From SAR92 bacterium BACL16 MAG-120619-bin48 (GTDB lineage: Bacteria > Pseudomonadota > Gammaproteobacteria > Pseudomonadales > Porticoccaceae), in contig LIDE01000025.1 in assembly GCA_001438605.1 (NCBI GenBank), positions 1 through 55,050 on the forward strand: DNA of 55,050 nt, read 5' to 3'. A model generated the notes under the pieces. That model was not told the DNA's origin and made no database searches. It saw nothing but the letters and a program-made list of their open reading frames with translations. The position numbers and the translations under genes were made by a program. This document shows positions 1 to 8,236 of this stretch, piece by piece; position 1 is the first letter of the stretch; each line of letters opens with the position of its first letter.

Positions 1-147
1 ATCTACAAAACAAGGAGTGAGGCCAAGGCTGAGATATTCAACTACATTGAGTTGTTCTACAACCCAAGCCGCCGACACGGTAATAATGATGGGGTGTCGC
101 CGATAGAGTTCGAAAAACAGTACTATCAGAAGCTATCAAGTCTCTAG
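1..147 (+). CDS. IS3-family transposase OrfB, C-terminal fragment
   Basis: Reading frame 1 is open from the first base to a TAG at 145-147 and gives 48 residues. The piece IELFYNPSRRHGNNDG followed by SPIEFE is the hallmark C-terminus of the IS3-family DDE integrase (the family pattern is a YN..R.H..L...SP..FE region just after the catalytic Glu). The protein catalyses copy-and-paste transposition. The start and the catalytic core are upstream of the window, so this is partial because of the window edge; I cannot tell whether the element is intact. It lies immediately downstream of a TPR gene that looks damaged at its other end. Confidence 0.85.
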   Translation: MYKTRSEAKAEIFNYIELFYNPSRRHGNNDGVSPIEFEKQYYQKLSSL

Positions 148-165
148 GAAACTAGGGGCTTGCCA
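1..165 (+). mobile_element. Right end of an IS3-family insertion sequence (partial)
   Basis: The window opens inside a transposase reading frame that stops at 147. It is followed by a short segment ending in TTGCCA at about 165, which resembles the right terminal inverted repeat of IS3-family elements, whose tips are TG...CA. The left end and the rest of the element lie outside the window, so the exact boundary and any target duplication cannot be confirmed. Confidence 0.6.
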
Positions 166-307
166 CCCTGCTTATTCGAGTACAGCTAATCCATAGCTAT
201 AAGAAATATTTACTATGCAAAGAAGTATACGTAAATTACCAACAACTTTTCCATAAATGAATAATCAACCCTCACGTTGTTAACCTAACACAAAAAGGTA
301 TTGCAAA

Positions 308-328
308 GCGTTAAAAACTATTTAACGC
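308..328 (-). terminator. Hairpin across the stop codon of the TPR gene
   Basis: GCGTTAAA and TTTAACGC form a perfect 8-bp stem around a 5-base loop, and the TAA stop of the TPR gene lies within the hairpin. On the minus strand it is followed only by CTTTGC, a weak U tract, so termination here is possible but not certain. Confidence 0.35.
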
Positions 329-1768
329 ATCGTTAATACGCTGTAACAGCGGATCGCTCTTCTTCGCTTTTTCTTTGGCTATTAACAACATCTTTTCCGC
401 CTCCGCTTGCTTGCCAATATCGCGCAAACCAACACCTCGATGATAGTAGAAAATCGGCGTCGATGGTTCCATCTGAATCGCTCTAGCCAGCAGCGGGTCG
501 GCGGCGGCCGGATTACCTGACTTAATTAAGGCCCAGGCATAGCTATCAATAAAGTAAGGGTGTGATGAGCTGGCAAAGTGTTCAGTTAACTTGACTGCAC
601 GTTTAATATTCTCTGGCGACGAGAAATCATCTGTCAGCAGGCTGGCGAGATTTTTGATAACACCCTCGTGATTTGGATTCACAGCCAGTACCTCTTCGTA
701 AAGCTGCATTGCCTTAGTTTTGTCGCCACTGCGCTCGTAGGACGACGCCAGCAACGTCTTCAGCAATGGGCTTTCGGGCAGCGCCACTAGGCCGCGCTCC
801 AAACTTTGAATAGCCGACGTCGGATCCTTGGCCGCTCGATAGGTGCTGGCAAGCGCAGTGTATCCCTGCACCCATGTGGCATCTTGAGCGAGTCCCTCTT
901 CGAGGGTGGCAACGGCCGCATCGGTATTGCCCTGACGTTCGTAGACGGAAGCGAGAACAGACAACGCCATCATATTTTTCGGATTAGAGGCTCTAAACTC
1001 TCGCAGATAGGTTGCTAGGTCTGATCCCCGCTTTAATTCCACAAAGCAGAGACTTAACCCCTCAAGAGCACGACTAAGCTCTGGGTTTTGCGTCAGTGCC
1101 TGCTTGTACTGCTCAATCGCGCCCCGACAATCACCTTCCGCCTGCAGAGTTCTGCCCGCCAAGTAGTGACTAAAAGAGGGATTTTTGCCATTTGCGACGA
1201 TCTGAGAAATTATTTTTTTGCCGCCTTCGAAATCCTTTTTCGAGACTTTAATTTGCGCCAAAATTGAGAGCAGAATATCGTTATCCGGTGAGCGAGAAAG
1301 CGCCGCTTCAAGCACCCTCTCCGAGCGATCAATGTCCTTTTTCTCCAAAAGACTTTGGATAACAGGCACAGCAGCGTGCACGTTTCCTGGATTAATATCT
1401 AATACCTTCCTAAATATGTCATCAGCCAACTGGCTAGATCCAGAGGACAAGTAAGCATTTGCTAACATGACAAGCGCTTGTTCTGATTCAGAGTTGTTGC
1501 GCAACACAACGCGCAGGTCGCTGACCGCAGAATCGATATCGTCAGCAAGTATGTGATAGTGCGCCCGAACTAAAAGGGCTTGTTCAAAGTTGTTGTCGGT
1601 CTTCAGAATATCATTGACCAATGCCAATGCTGCCTCTCTCTCACCGTCGCCCAGCAGCAGCTCTGCTTTAAACGCCTTGGCGCGAGAAGTGTCTTGGCGC
1701 TCGTAATTGCCAGCAATAATACCGTCTAGTTCACCCATCACTTCAGACTGCTTGCCTGCAGCCATCAA
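311..1768 (-). CDS. TPR-repeat protein, probably 5'-truncated
   Basis: This 485-residue protein is made almost entirely of tetratricopeptide repeats, about a dozen 34-residue helix pairs with the usual small residues and NP turns (for example VLDINPGN, ALTQNPELS, VLAVNPNHE). Such proteins act as protein-protein scaffolds; the long lipoprotein TPR family of exopolysaccharide/PEP-CTERM loci is similar but usually much longer. The only usable start is TTG 1768 or ATG 1765. Neither has a ribosome-binding site and there is no signal peptide. The frame stays open upstream for 13 more codons, and AELRFYRIDR there continues a TPR helix, up to a TAG at 1808-1810. This suggests that the N-terminal part has been lost and the gene may be a remnant. 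No exosortase or polysaccharide gene is in view to suggest a role. Confidence 0.7.
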   Translation of the reverse strand: MMAAGKQSEVMGELDGIIAGNYERQDTSRAKAFKAELLLGDGEREAALALVNDILKTDNNFEQALLVRAHYHILADDIDSAVSDLRVVLRNNSESEQALVMLANAYLSSGSSQLADDIFRKVLDINPGNVHAAVPVIQSLLEKKDIDRSERVLEAALSRSPDNDILLSILAQIKVSKKDFEGGKKIISQIVANGKNPSFSHYLAGRTLQAEGDCRGAIEQYKQALTQNPELSRALEGLSLCFVELKRGSDLATYLREFRASNPKNMMALSVLASVYERQGNTDAAVATLEEGLAQDATWVQGYTALASTYRAAKDPTSAIQSLERGLVALPESPLLKTLLASSYERSGDKTKAMQLYEEVLAVNPNHEGVIKNLASLLTDDFSSPENIKRAVKLTEHFASSSHPYFIDSYAWALIKSGNPAAADPLLARAIQMEPSTPIFYYHRGVGLRDIGKQAEAEKMLLIAKEKAKKSDPLLQRINDALNSF

Positions 1769-1820
1769 GCGATCAATGCGATAAAAACGCAGCTCTGCCC
1801 TGTGACACTACCAACAGTGA

Positions 1821-1842
1821 AAATGTGATCTTGCTCACAGTT
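1821..1842. promoter_or_regulatory. CRP-type binding site
   Basis: TGTGA at 1824-1828 and TCACA at 1835-1839, separated by six bases, match the CRP/Vfr core TGTGA-N6-TCACA exactly, with an A/T-rich left flank. It lies about 20 bases downstream of the predicted start of the minus-strand promoter at 1859-1886, a position that would favour repression. No CRP gene is in the window, so function is inferred from the motif alone. Confidence 0.5.
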
Positions 1843-1858
1843 TACTGCAGCAAGTTAA

Positions 1859-1886
1859 AAGATAGACCACCCAAGGCCACTGTCAA
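1859..1886 (-). promoter_or_regulatory. Sigma-70-like promoter reading toward the TPR gene
   Basis: On the minus strand a perfect TTGACA (1886-1881) is followed after 16 bases by TATCTT (1864-1859). It is 90 bases upstream of the TTG start of the TPR gene. The CRP-type site lies just downstream. Confidence 0.45.
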
Positions 1887-1966
1887 GGAGGAGAGCGCAA
1901 AATAGATTTGCATGTAAATATAAAAAGTAGATGCCGCAGAGGATATAGGGTCGGGGCGGCGGACAT

Positions 1967-1996
1967 AAAAAAAGCGACCTTTGTGAGGTCGCTTTT
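1967..1996 (-). terminator. Intrinsic terminator of the rpsP-rimM-trmD-rplS operon
   Basis: AAAGCGACCT and AGGTCGCTTT make a 10-bp perfect stem with a 5-base loop. On the minus strand it is followed by a run of seven T, 27 bases after the rplS stop. This is a textbook rho-independent terminator. Confidence 0.9.
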
Positions 1997-2022
1997 CGGT
2001 AAAACTGGGGTAACCCGAAGGG

Positions 2023-2382
2023 TTATGCGCCGAGTTTTTCCTTGATACGTGCAGAACGGCCTGAACGGTCGCGCAAGTAGTAAAGCTTGGCGCGTCGAAC
2101 TGCACCGCGACGTTTTACTTCAATGCTGTCAACCAGTGGGCTGTATGTCTGGAATGTACGCTCTACGCCAACACCGTTAGAAATTTTGCGCACGGTGAAT
2201 GCAGAGTTTAGCTGGCGGTTACGCTTGGCAAGTACTACGCCTTCGAACGCCTGAAGACGCTCACGTGTGCCTTCCTTTACTTTTACCTGAACAACGACAG
2301 TGTCGCCTGGGCTGAAGTCGGGGATAACTTTGGACATCTGCTCTTTTTCAATCGCAGCGATAATTGGTGTTTTGTTACTCAT
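2023..2382 (-). CDS. rplS: Large-subunit ribosomal protein bL19
   Basis: This 119-residue protein is close to the 115-residue E. coli L19 throughout. Conserved stretches include [23 protein letters not shown] and [18 protein letters not shown]. bL19 sits at the 30S-50S interface and takes part in intersubunit bridges. The start MSNKTPI is preferred over an upstream in-frame codon at 2397 because GAGGAG lies 7 bases before it and the protein then aligns with the family N-terminus. It is the last gene of the rpsP-rimM-trmD-rplS operon and is followed by a strong terminator. Two extra residues (GA) at the C-terminus are the only small difference. Confidence 0.97.
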   Translation of the reverse strand: MSNKTPIIAAIEKEQMSKVIPDFSPGDTVVVQVKVKEGTRERLQAFEGVVLAKRNRQLNSAFTVRKISNGVGVERTFQTYSPLVDSIEVKRRGAVRRAKLYYLRDRSGRSARIKEKLGA

Positions 2383-2455
2383 TTTCTTGCTCCTCAATTT
2401 GCATTGGTTGGTGGCACGCCACCTGTTTTAGAGCTCTGTACAGAGAGGATGAACA

Positions 2456-3208
2456 TTATCCGTTGTCATCATCTGCCAGCGCAGCACTCACTTCCTTGAG
2501 TAGAGCCTTTTGCTCTTTATTGAGCTCGAGGCGGTCCAGTAGGTCTGGTCTTCGCTGTTGCGTTCGCAGCAGTGATTGCTGTAAACGCCAACGTCGTATT
2601 TTTTCATGATTGCCCGACAGTAACACTTCCGGTACAACCTGCCCTTGGTAGTCTTCGGGCCTTGTGTAGTGGGGGCAGTCGAGCAGCCCTTCGGCAAACG
2701 AATCTTGATCTGCGGAGTCCGAGTGCCCCAAGGCACCAGGTAGCTGGCGGATCAGTGCATCCATTAGCACCATGGCGGGCAATTCGCCACCACTGAGAAC
2801 GTAATCCCCTATGGACCACTCCTCATCAATTTCTAACGCAATCAGCCGCTCGTCGATTCCTTCGTAGCGACCTGCAATCAATATCAGTGATTGCTGTGTT
2901 GCAAATCTGTTGACCGCTTGCTGGCCGAGAACTTGGCCCTGCGGCGACAGGTAGACCACGAGCGCATCGTCTCCCGCCCAGTCTTTGGCGACTGATATAG
3001 CCTTGCGCAGAGGCTCTATCATCATCACCATGCCCGGTCCGCCTCCGTAGGGGCGATCATCAACGGTCTGATGGCGATCTTCGGTAAAATCTCTGGGATT
3101 GAAGCTGTTGCACTGCACCAATCCGTTTTTTATCGCTCTGCCACTGATGCCGTAATCGGTCAGGGCACTAAACATTTCCGGGAACAAGGTAATCAATGCG
3201 ATTTTCAT
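2456..3208 (-). CDS. trmD: tRNA (guanine-37-N1) methyltransferase TrmD
   Basis: TrmD methylates G37 next to the anticodon of tRNAs that read CNN codons, using S-adenosylmethionine, and so prevents +1 frameshifting. At 250 residues it is of normal length. The N-terminus [13 protein letters not shown], the [13 protein letters not shown] segment and the trefoil-knot SAM site [20 protein letters not shown] are all intact. It acts as a cytosolic dimer. It lies between rimM and rplS in the same transcription unit, the standard order in gammaproteobacteria. The ATG start matches the family N-terminus. Confidence 0.97.
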   Translation of the reverse strand: MKIALITLFPEMFSALTDYGISGRAIKNGLVQCNSFNPRDFTEDRHQTVDDRPYGGGPGMVMMIEPLRKAISVAKDWAGDDALVVYLSPQGQVLGQQAVNRFATQQSLILIAGRYEGIDERLIALEIDEEWSIGDYVLSGGELPAMVLMDALIRQLPGALGHSDSADQDSFAEGLLDCPHYTRPEDYQGQVVPEVLLSGNHEKIRRWRLQQSLLRTQQRRPDLLDRLELNKEQKALLKEVSAALADDDNG

Positions 3209-3269
3209 TCACTTGTACCTCTTTAACCCACCGCCTTAACAATCTGTCCGATCTGAGTCGCGACAGCTT

Positions 3270-3791
3270 TTAAAACGCGGGATCCCACTGAACATCGATT
3301 CGCTGTTCTGCCAAACTTACATTGACCACAAACTGGTCGATGTAGGGTATTAACCGCTCTTCTCGATCAATGCTCTCGCTGTCGCCTTTGACCACGAGGA
3401 CGTCGTTCGCACCGGTCTCCAGCAGCAACTTCACTTTCCCGAGCCGAGTTTGCTGCCCTTCGTGATGGGCTACGACAACCAATCCTTCAAGCTGATACCA
3501 ATAATAGTCATCGGTTTTTAGCGCTGGCAATTTGCTCTTTTCAAGCAAAATATCGTTGCCACACCAGCCTTGTGCAATATCGCGATCATCGATGCCTTTG
3601 ATGTGCACAACCAGTGCATCACCGTGCCGGCGCCAATCGTCAATCGTGATTTCCTTGATCCCTTCTGAGGTTTCAACTAACCATGACTCGTAGGAGCACA
3701 GTGTCTCTACCTGCTCGGTGTAGGAGTGAACCTTCACCCAGCCACGCACGCCGAATACTGCTGTTATGCGACCGACAACTAATGTGTCCAT
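3270..3791 (-). CDS. rimM: 16S rRNA processing / 30S maturation factor RimM
   Basis: RimM binds ribosomal protein uS19 and helps the 30S head to mature. The 173-residue product has the N-terminal RimM barrel (VVGRITAVFGVRGWVKVHSYTE) and the C-terminal PRC-like barrel (YYWYQLEGLVVV, TGANDVLVVKG, RLIPYIDQFV, DVQWDPAF), which match E. coli RimM piece by piece. ATG 3791 is taken as the start. TTG 3794 directly before it is the alternative, and GGAG lies 8 bases before that TTG. The protein lacks the roughly 10-residue N-terminal tail seen in E. coli. It is the second gene of the rpsP operon. Confidence 0.95.
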   Translation of the reverse strand: MDTLVVGRITAVFGVRGWVKVHSYTEQVETLCSYESWLVETSEGIKEITIDDWRRHGDALVVHIKGIDDRDIAQGWCGNDILLEKSKLPALKTDDYYWYQLEGLVVVAHHEGQQTRLGKVKLLLETGANDVLVVKGDSESIDREERLIPYIDQFVVNVSLAEQRIDVQWDPAF

Positions 3792-3835
3792 CAAATTTTC
3801 ATCTCCAGAAGTACGCAGCGGTAAATGCTGGTAGA

Positions 3836-4087
3836 TCAGGCAGCAGCTTTGGCGGCTTCTTTCAGCAATGCTTGAACGCGATCACTAACCTGTGCGCCTT
3901 GACCCTGCCAATAAACAGCGCGGTCGAGGTCGATACGCAGACGCTCTTCAGCACCACGGGCAACGGGGTTAAAGAAACCGATACGCTCGATGTAACGCGC
4001 ATCGCGCGCATTGCGTGAGTCAGACACTGTGATGTGGTAGAAAGGGCGTTTCTTAGCGCCGCCACGAGCCAATCTAATTGTTACCAT
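3836..4087 (-). CDS. rpsP: Small-subunit ribosomal protein bS16
   Basis: This 83-residue protein carries the full bS16 signature: [42 protein letters not shown] and the [13 protein letters not shown]-terminal helix. bS16 binds 16S rRNA early in 30S assembly. It is the first gene of the rpsP-rimM-trmD-rplS operon. Upstream lies a leader with a GC-rich hairpin and U tract (4138-4172) that could attenuate transcription of the whole operon or end ffh transcription. Confidence 0.97.
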   Translation of the reverse strand: MVTIRLARGGAKKRPFYHITVSDSRNARDARYIERIGFFNPVARGAEERLRIDLDRAVYWQGQGAQVSDRVQALLKEAAKAAA

Positions 4088-4137
4088 TTACAAAATCCTG
4101 TGTTCAAACTGGCACAATCGCCAGACTTGATGCTTTT

Positions 4138-4172
4138 AAAAAGGGGTGCCCGCGAACTTACGCGGCTCCCCC
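4138..4172 (-). terminator. Terminator/attenuator-like hairpin in the rpsP leader
   Basis: On the minus strand a GGGG-A-GCCGCG arm pairs with a CGCGGGC-A-CCCC arm, with one mismatch and one bulge, and is followed by five T. It lies 51 bases upstream of rpsP and after ffh, and downstream of a possible promoter at 4185-4213. It could therefore end ffh transcripts, attenuate rpsP, or both. Confidence 0.6.
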
Positions 4173-4184
4173 GAAAGGCGCGGT

Positions 4185-4213
4185 ATATTACGTTAAACAG
4201 TCTTAAAAGGAAA
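4185..4213 (-). promoter_or_regulatory. rpsP: Possible promoter of the rpsP operon
   Basis: On the minus strand TTTCCT is followed after 17 bases by TAATAT. The -10 element is good and the -35 is poor. If used, transcription would begin just before the 4143-4172 hairpin. Confidence 0.35.
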
Positions 4214-4330
4214 CCTCTTTAACGGCAAAATCCCAACGAGCTGGATGCGCTAGAGCGGCTTGCACCAGTCGAACTAAAATTGCGCTGCACTGCGCAAGAG
4301 AAGAGATAAAAAGCTATATAGAACAGTAGG

Positions 4331-5719
4331 TTATCGGCGAGGAAAGCCTCCACCCATGGGTGGCATCGATCCACCCATGGCGCCGCCGAGGCCACGCATC
4401 ATGTTCTGCATGCCTTTGCCCTTCATTTTTTTCATCATTTTACTCATTTGCTTGTGCTGCTTGAGCAACCGGTTGAGGTCTTGAATGGTCGTTCCTGAAC
4501 CTACGGTAATACGACGCTTGCGCGAGCCGTTTAAAATATCGGGGTTGCGCCGCTCTTTCGGGGTCATGGAGCCAATAATAGCCTCCATCTGACTGAACTG
4601 GCTGGTGACATTTTTTTGCTGAACCATCTGCGCCATGTTGCCCATGCCAGGCAGCTTGTCCATGAGTCCTGCCATGCCACCCATGTTGTTCATTTGCTGT
4701 AGCTGGTCACGCAAATCCTCGAGGTCAAAGGTTTTACCCTTAGCCATTTTTTCAGCTAGCTTCTCGGCTTTCTGTTTGTCGACTTTGCGCTCAACATCTT
4801 CGATCAGCGATAGGACGTCGCCCATGCCGAGAATTCGCGACGCTATTCGCTCGGGATGGAAAGGTTCGAGCGCGTCGGTTTTTTCGCCCACGCCGAGGAA
4901 TTTAATCGGTTTGCCGGTGATATGTCGCACAGAGAGCGCAGCGCCGCCGCGGGCATCGCCATCAACTTTGGTAAGAATAATACCGGTTAGTGGCAGAGCT
5001 TCATTAAAGGCCTTGGCGGTGTTAACGGCATCCTGACCAATCATGGCGTCGATAACAAAGAGGGTCTCAATGGGGTTGGCAACAGCGTGAACTTGTTTAA
5101 TTTCCGCCATCATTTCGCCGTCAACATGTAGTCGTCCGGCGGTGTCGACAATCAGAACATCAAAAAAGCCAGTCTTGGCGCTAGCCATGGCCTGCTTAAC
5201 AATGTCGACGGGCTTTTGGCTGATATCACTGGGGAAAAACGTGGCGTTGACTTCAGCAGCCAAGGTTTTTAACTGCTCTATAGCGGCTGGGCGGTAGACG
5301 TCTGCGGAGACCACCATCACTTTTTTCTTTTCGCGCTCGCGCAGGTAGCGGGACAGTTTGGCGACAGAGGTGGTTTTACCCGCACCTTGCAGGCCGGCCA
5401 TTAGGATAACGGCGGGCGGCTGGGCGGCAAGGTTTAGGGATTCATTCTTCTCTCCCATGACCTTTTCCAGCTCGGCCTTAACAATTTTCAAGAACTGCTG
5501 GCCAGGATTCAGGCTGCGATTGACCTCTTGCCCCAGTGCGCGCTCTTTTACTTGCTCGACAAAGTCCTTGACGACGGGAAGCGCAACATCAGCCTCGAGC
5601 AGTGCCATGCGCACTTCACGCAAGGTGTCTTGAATATTGCTTTCGCTTAGACTGGCTTTACCAGAGATTTTTTTCAGGCTGTCGGAGAGACGTTCACTGA
5701 GATTTTCAAACATTGCCAT
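4331..5719 (-). CDS. ffh: Signal recognition particle protein Ffh (SRP54)
   Basis: Ffh binds 4.5S RNA and the hydrophobic signal sequences of nascent inner-membrane proteins and delivers ribosomes to FtsY. The 462-residue product has the N domain (TLREVRMALLEADVALPVV), the GTPase G domain with G1 GLQGAGKTT, the DTAGRLH motif and TKVDGDARGG, and a methionine-rich M domain ending in a Met/Gly tail. The open frame continues upstream to 5974, but homology begins at MFENL. MAMFENL at 5719 is chosen because GGAA lies at a usable distance; ATG 5713 is the alternative. ypjD diverges from it, and rpsP lies downstream as in many gammaproteobacteria. Confidence 0.96.
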   Translation of the reverse strand: MAMFENLSERLSDSLKKISGKASLSESNIQDTLREVRMALLEADVALPVVKDFVEQVKERALGQEVNRSLNPGQQFLKIVKAELEKVMGEKNESLNLAAQPPAVILMAGLQGAGKTTSVAKLSRYLREREKKKVMVVSADVYRPAAIEQLKTLAAEVNATFFPSDISQKPVDIVKQAMASAKTGFFDVLIVDTAGRLHVDGEMMAEIKQVHAVANPIETLFVIDAMIGQDAVNTAKAFNEALPLTGIILTKVDGDARGGAALSVRHITGKPIKFLGVGEKTDALEPFHPERIASRILGMGDVLSLIEDVERKVDKQKAEKLAEKMAKGKTFDLEDLRDQLQQMNNMGGMAGLMDKLPGMGNMAQMVQQKNVTSQFSQMEAIIGSMTPKERRNPDILNGSRKRRITVGSGTTIQDLNRLLKQHKQMSKMMKKMKGKGMQNMMRGLGGAMGGSMPPMGGGFPRR

Positions 5720-5836
5720 GGATCTGATTTCCAACGATTCGTTTATGCGGCGCATTATAGCAATTATTTTCCTCGACTCTTCACCCCGCTCGCTGAATAT
5801 GACACACTCTGTTGAAATATTTACTGAAAATGTCAA

Positions 5837-6628
5837 ATGACCAGTCTTTACGCCAGTGGTGCAATCGTTCTCTACCTCCTGAGCTTCGGCTATCAGGTGG
5901 TCCGGTTGCGCAAGCAAAGACCGGTGCCAACGCCGCTGCTGCAGGCGCTTACAGCACTGGCGATTGCGCTGCACGGTTTGGCGGTGGCTGACTTTTTATT
6001 TATCGAAGAGGGTCTGGATTTAAGCTTATTAAAAATAGGCGCCCTGATTACCTTGGTGATTAATCTTGTGCTGTTTGTCAGCGGGCTGAAAAAACCCATT
6101 CACAGTCTCTTTCTTGTTCTCTTCCCTGCTTCTGCACTCGCGATTTATGCTGCCATGGTGAGTCTGAGCACTAAGGCGGCGATCGTAATCTCTGTCAGTA
6201 TTGAGATGCACGTTCTGCTGTCGATCCTCGCTTATAGCTTGCTGGCCATTGCCGCATTGCAGGCCCTGTTGATTGGCTACCAAAACTGGCAGCTGAAGCA
6301 CAAGCACCAAAGCCTGTTGATGCGCACTTTTCCGCCGCTGCAGACTATGGAAGTGCTGCTGTTTGAGCTTATTTGGGCGGGTGAAGTATTCCTAACGCTG
6401 TCTCTGGTAAGCGGGTTTCTCTTTTTTGATGACTTATTAGCGCAGAAACTGTCCCACAAAGTTGTCTTCAGCCTTATCGCTTGGTTGTTTTACGGCGTTT
6501 TGTTGTGGGGGCGGCACCGCAATGGATGGCGCGGTACAACAGCGATACGTTGGACACTGGCCGGTTTTATCGCAATCGTATTGGGCTACGTGGGCAGCAA
6601 AGTGGCGATTGAGTTTTTACTGACATAA
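5837..6628 (+). CDS. ypjD: YpjD-like inner membrane protein, cytochrome c assembly (CcsA/CcmC) superfamily
   Basis: This 263-residue protein, the same length as E. coli YpjD, has about eight hydrophobic segments (for example ASGAIVLYLLSFGYQVV, IGALITLVINLVLFVSGL, VLLSILAYSLLAIAALQALL). It belongs to the CcsA/CcmC-related family of heme-handling membrane proteins, but YpjD itself has no proven reaction. His residues lie near membrane segments (LHGLAVADF, EMHVLLSILAY). The ATG start overlaps the divergent ffh upstream region and has no clear Shine-Dalgarno. The ffh / ypjD-corB arrangement is conserved in related bacteria, which strengthens the family call more than the function. Confidence 0.88.
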   Translation: MTSLYASGAIVLYLLSFGYQVVRLRKQRPVPTPLLQALTALAIALHGLAVADFLFIEEGLDLSLLKIGALITLVINLVLFVSGLKKPIHSLFLVLFPASALAIYAAMVSLSTKAAIVISVSIEMHVLLSILAYSLLAIAALQALLIGYQNWQLKHKHQSLLMRTFPPLQTMEVLLFELIWAGEVFLTLSLVSGFLFFDDLLAQKLSHKVVFSLIAWLFYGVLLWGRHRNGWRGTTAIRWTLAGFIAIVLGYVGSKVAIEFLLT

Positions 6629-6734
6629 CTCTGCTTTAGCCTTCTACTTAGGGCTGGCCCACCAAAACGCCCTATTGCCAAAACAGTAAAACTGCTTCAA
6701 CATGTTCTGCCGAAATGTTAGAGGCTTTTTGTTC

Positions 6735-8021
6735 TTGGACGAATCCCAAACTTGGATGCTGTGGTCAACGCTCCTTATTCTTTTACTCATATCCGCATTC
6801 TTCTCTGGCTCTGAAACGGGCATGATGTCTCTCAACCGCTACCGATTGAGGCACCAACGGAAAAAAAGCTCTGGCGCTCGGCGCGCTGCGAAACTGCTGG
6901 CGACGCCCGATCGTCTTATCGGTCTGATTCTGATTGGCAACAATGCGGCGAATATTTTGGCTGCAATTATCGCCAACATGCTGGCAATACTCTACGTTGG
7001 CGAAGCCGCGGCGCCCTGGGTGGCCACCGCAACTCTGACGATTCTGATGCTAGTTTTTTCTGAAGTGACGCCAAAAACGATTGCCGCTCAAAATCCCGAA
7101 TGGTTTGCCTTCAAAGCGAGTCATATTCTTAAGCCGTTGATGATGATAATTTGGCCGCTGGTGTGGGCAGTCAATAAGCTGACCAACGGTTTAATTAAAC
7201 TTCTCGGGTTCGACCCTAACGCCTCCCATGACGACGGCTTGGATACAGAGGAGCTGCGCTCGGTGGTTGACGTGTCCGGACACAAAATTTCGGACAGTCA
7301 CCAGGGTATGCTAAAAGGTATTCTCGACTTAGAAAATGTAACCGTGGAAGACATTATGATTCCGCGCAACGAGATCAACGGGCTCGATCTCAAGGACGAT
7401 ATTGATACGCTTATGGCGACCATGTTGAAAACCGAGTACACGCGACTTCCGCTGTATGAGGGCGACATCAACAATATTGTCGGCATTTTCCATATTCGCA
7501 AGGCTAACCATCTTCTGCGCTCTGAACATGTTACCCACAATGCCATTAAGCGTTTTTCTGAAGAACCCTATTTTATTCCCGACAGCACCACGCTGACTAA
7601 CCAGCTGCTCAATTTCAAGACGACACGCAATCGATTTGCCGTGGTGGTGGATGAGTACGGCGAAGTGAAGGGTCTGGTGACGCTGGAAGATATTTTGGAA
7701 GAAATCGTTGGTGACTTTACCACTAACACGGCGGATGAAGTCGATGAAGTGGAATGCCGAGGCGACGGCAGCTTTGTCATTGATGGTGCCGCAACCATTC
7801 GTGAAATTAACAAAGCAACCAATTGGTCTCTACCGACGGACGGGCCAAAAACACTGAACGGCTTGGCGCTCGAACAGTTGGAAAGCATTCCTGATGGCAA
7901 CGTCAGCTTTATCATCAATGGCTATCGTTTTGAAACCATTGAGCTGAATGGGAAAATGATTAGGAAAGTGTCGGCAGTTCGCCTCAATCCAGAGCCGGTC
8001 GACAGTGCGCGCTCGGCGTAA
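6735..8021 (+). CDS. corB: CorB/YfjD-type CNNM-CBS-CorC membrane transporter-like protein
   Basis: The protein has a CNNM-type membrane domain (LISAFFSGSETGMMSLNRYRL, LIGLILIGNNAANILAA, VFSEVTPKTIAAQNPEW), then two CBS domains (MIPRNEINGLDL, TRLPLYEGDINNIVGIFHIRK, FAVVVDEYGEVKGLVTLEDILEEIVG), then a C-terminal CorC/HlyC domain. Bacterial CNNM proteins are linked to Mg2+ (and Co2+) transport. The start is uncertain. ATG 6702 has no ribosome site. TTG 6735 has AGAGG 10 bases upstream and gives 428 residues, the length of E. coli YfjD, so it is preferred. It lies just downstream of ypjD, as in relatives. Confidence 0.92.
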   Translation: MDESQTWMLWSTLLILLLISAFFSGSETGMMSLNRYRLRHQRKKSSGARRAAKLLATPDRLIGLILIGNNAANILAAIIANMLAILYVGEAAAPWVATATLTILMLVFSEVTPKTIAAQNPEWFAFKASHILKPLMMIIWPLVWAVNKLTNGLIKLLGFDPNASHDDGLDTEELRSVVDVSGHKISDSHQGMLKGILDLENVTVEDIMIPRNEINGLDLKDDIDTLMATMLKTEYTRLPLYEGDINNIVGIFHIRKANHLLRSEHVTHNAIKRFSEEPYFIPDSTTLTNQLLNFKTTRNRFAVVVDEYGEVKGLVTLEDILEEIVGDFTTNTADEVDEVECRGDGSFVIDGAATIREINKATNWSLPTDGPKTLNGLALEQLESIPDGNVSFIINGYRFETIELNGKMIRKVSAVRLNPEPVDSARSA

Positions 8022-8050
8022 GCGACTGGCAGCTCAATAGCGCAGGGGCA

Positions 8051-8236
8051 TCAGTAAAACGGGTTGTCCTTGCGGTTGCGCTCACCACAGATAATTAGTA
8101 CGTCGAGTTTTTGCTCGTTATCGAGGAAGGACCAATTGCGAATTTCATCGGCACTTCTGTAACATCCGATACAAATATCGTCATCGTTGAGTGTGCAGAT
8201 AGAGTTGCACGGCGACGCTACGGCTTTGTCTTTCAT
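8051..8236 (-). CDS. DUF1289 small cysteine-rich protein
   Basis: This 61-residue protein has the DUF1289 pattern SPCNSIC...DDICIGCYRSADEI, with four cysteines that could hold a metal or an iron-sulfur cluster, followed by the W-x3-D helix. The biochemical role of the family is unknown. Its ATG overlaps the last codon of the upstream carbonic anhydrase-like gene by 4 bases (ATGA), so the two are translationally coupled. Such pairing of DUF1289 with a small-molecule enzyme is common but uninformative about function. Confidence 0.88.
   Translation of the reverse strand: MKDKAVASPCNSICTLNDDDICIGCYRSADEIRNWSFLDNEQKLDVLIICGERNRKDNPFY

Noticed and set aside
1842-2105. Minus-strand open frame over the rplS end and terminator
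   Set aside because: It crosses the rplS terminator and the TPR promoter, with no resemblance to a protein family.
5720-5974. N-terminal extension of ffh by 85 residues
   Set aside because: SRP54 homology begins at MFENL. The extension overlaps the divergent ypjD start and is Cys/Arg-rich without family resemblance.
6629-6734. Possible hairpin TAGGGC...GCCCTA between ypjD and corB
   Set aside because: Only a 6-bp stem with a long loop and no U tract, so not called as a terminator.
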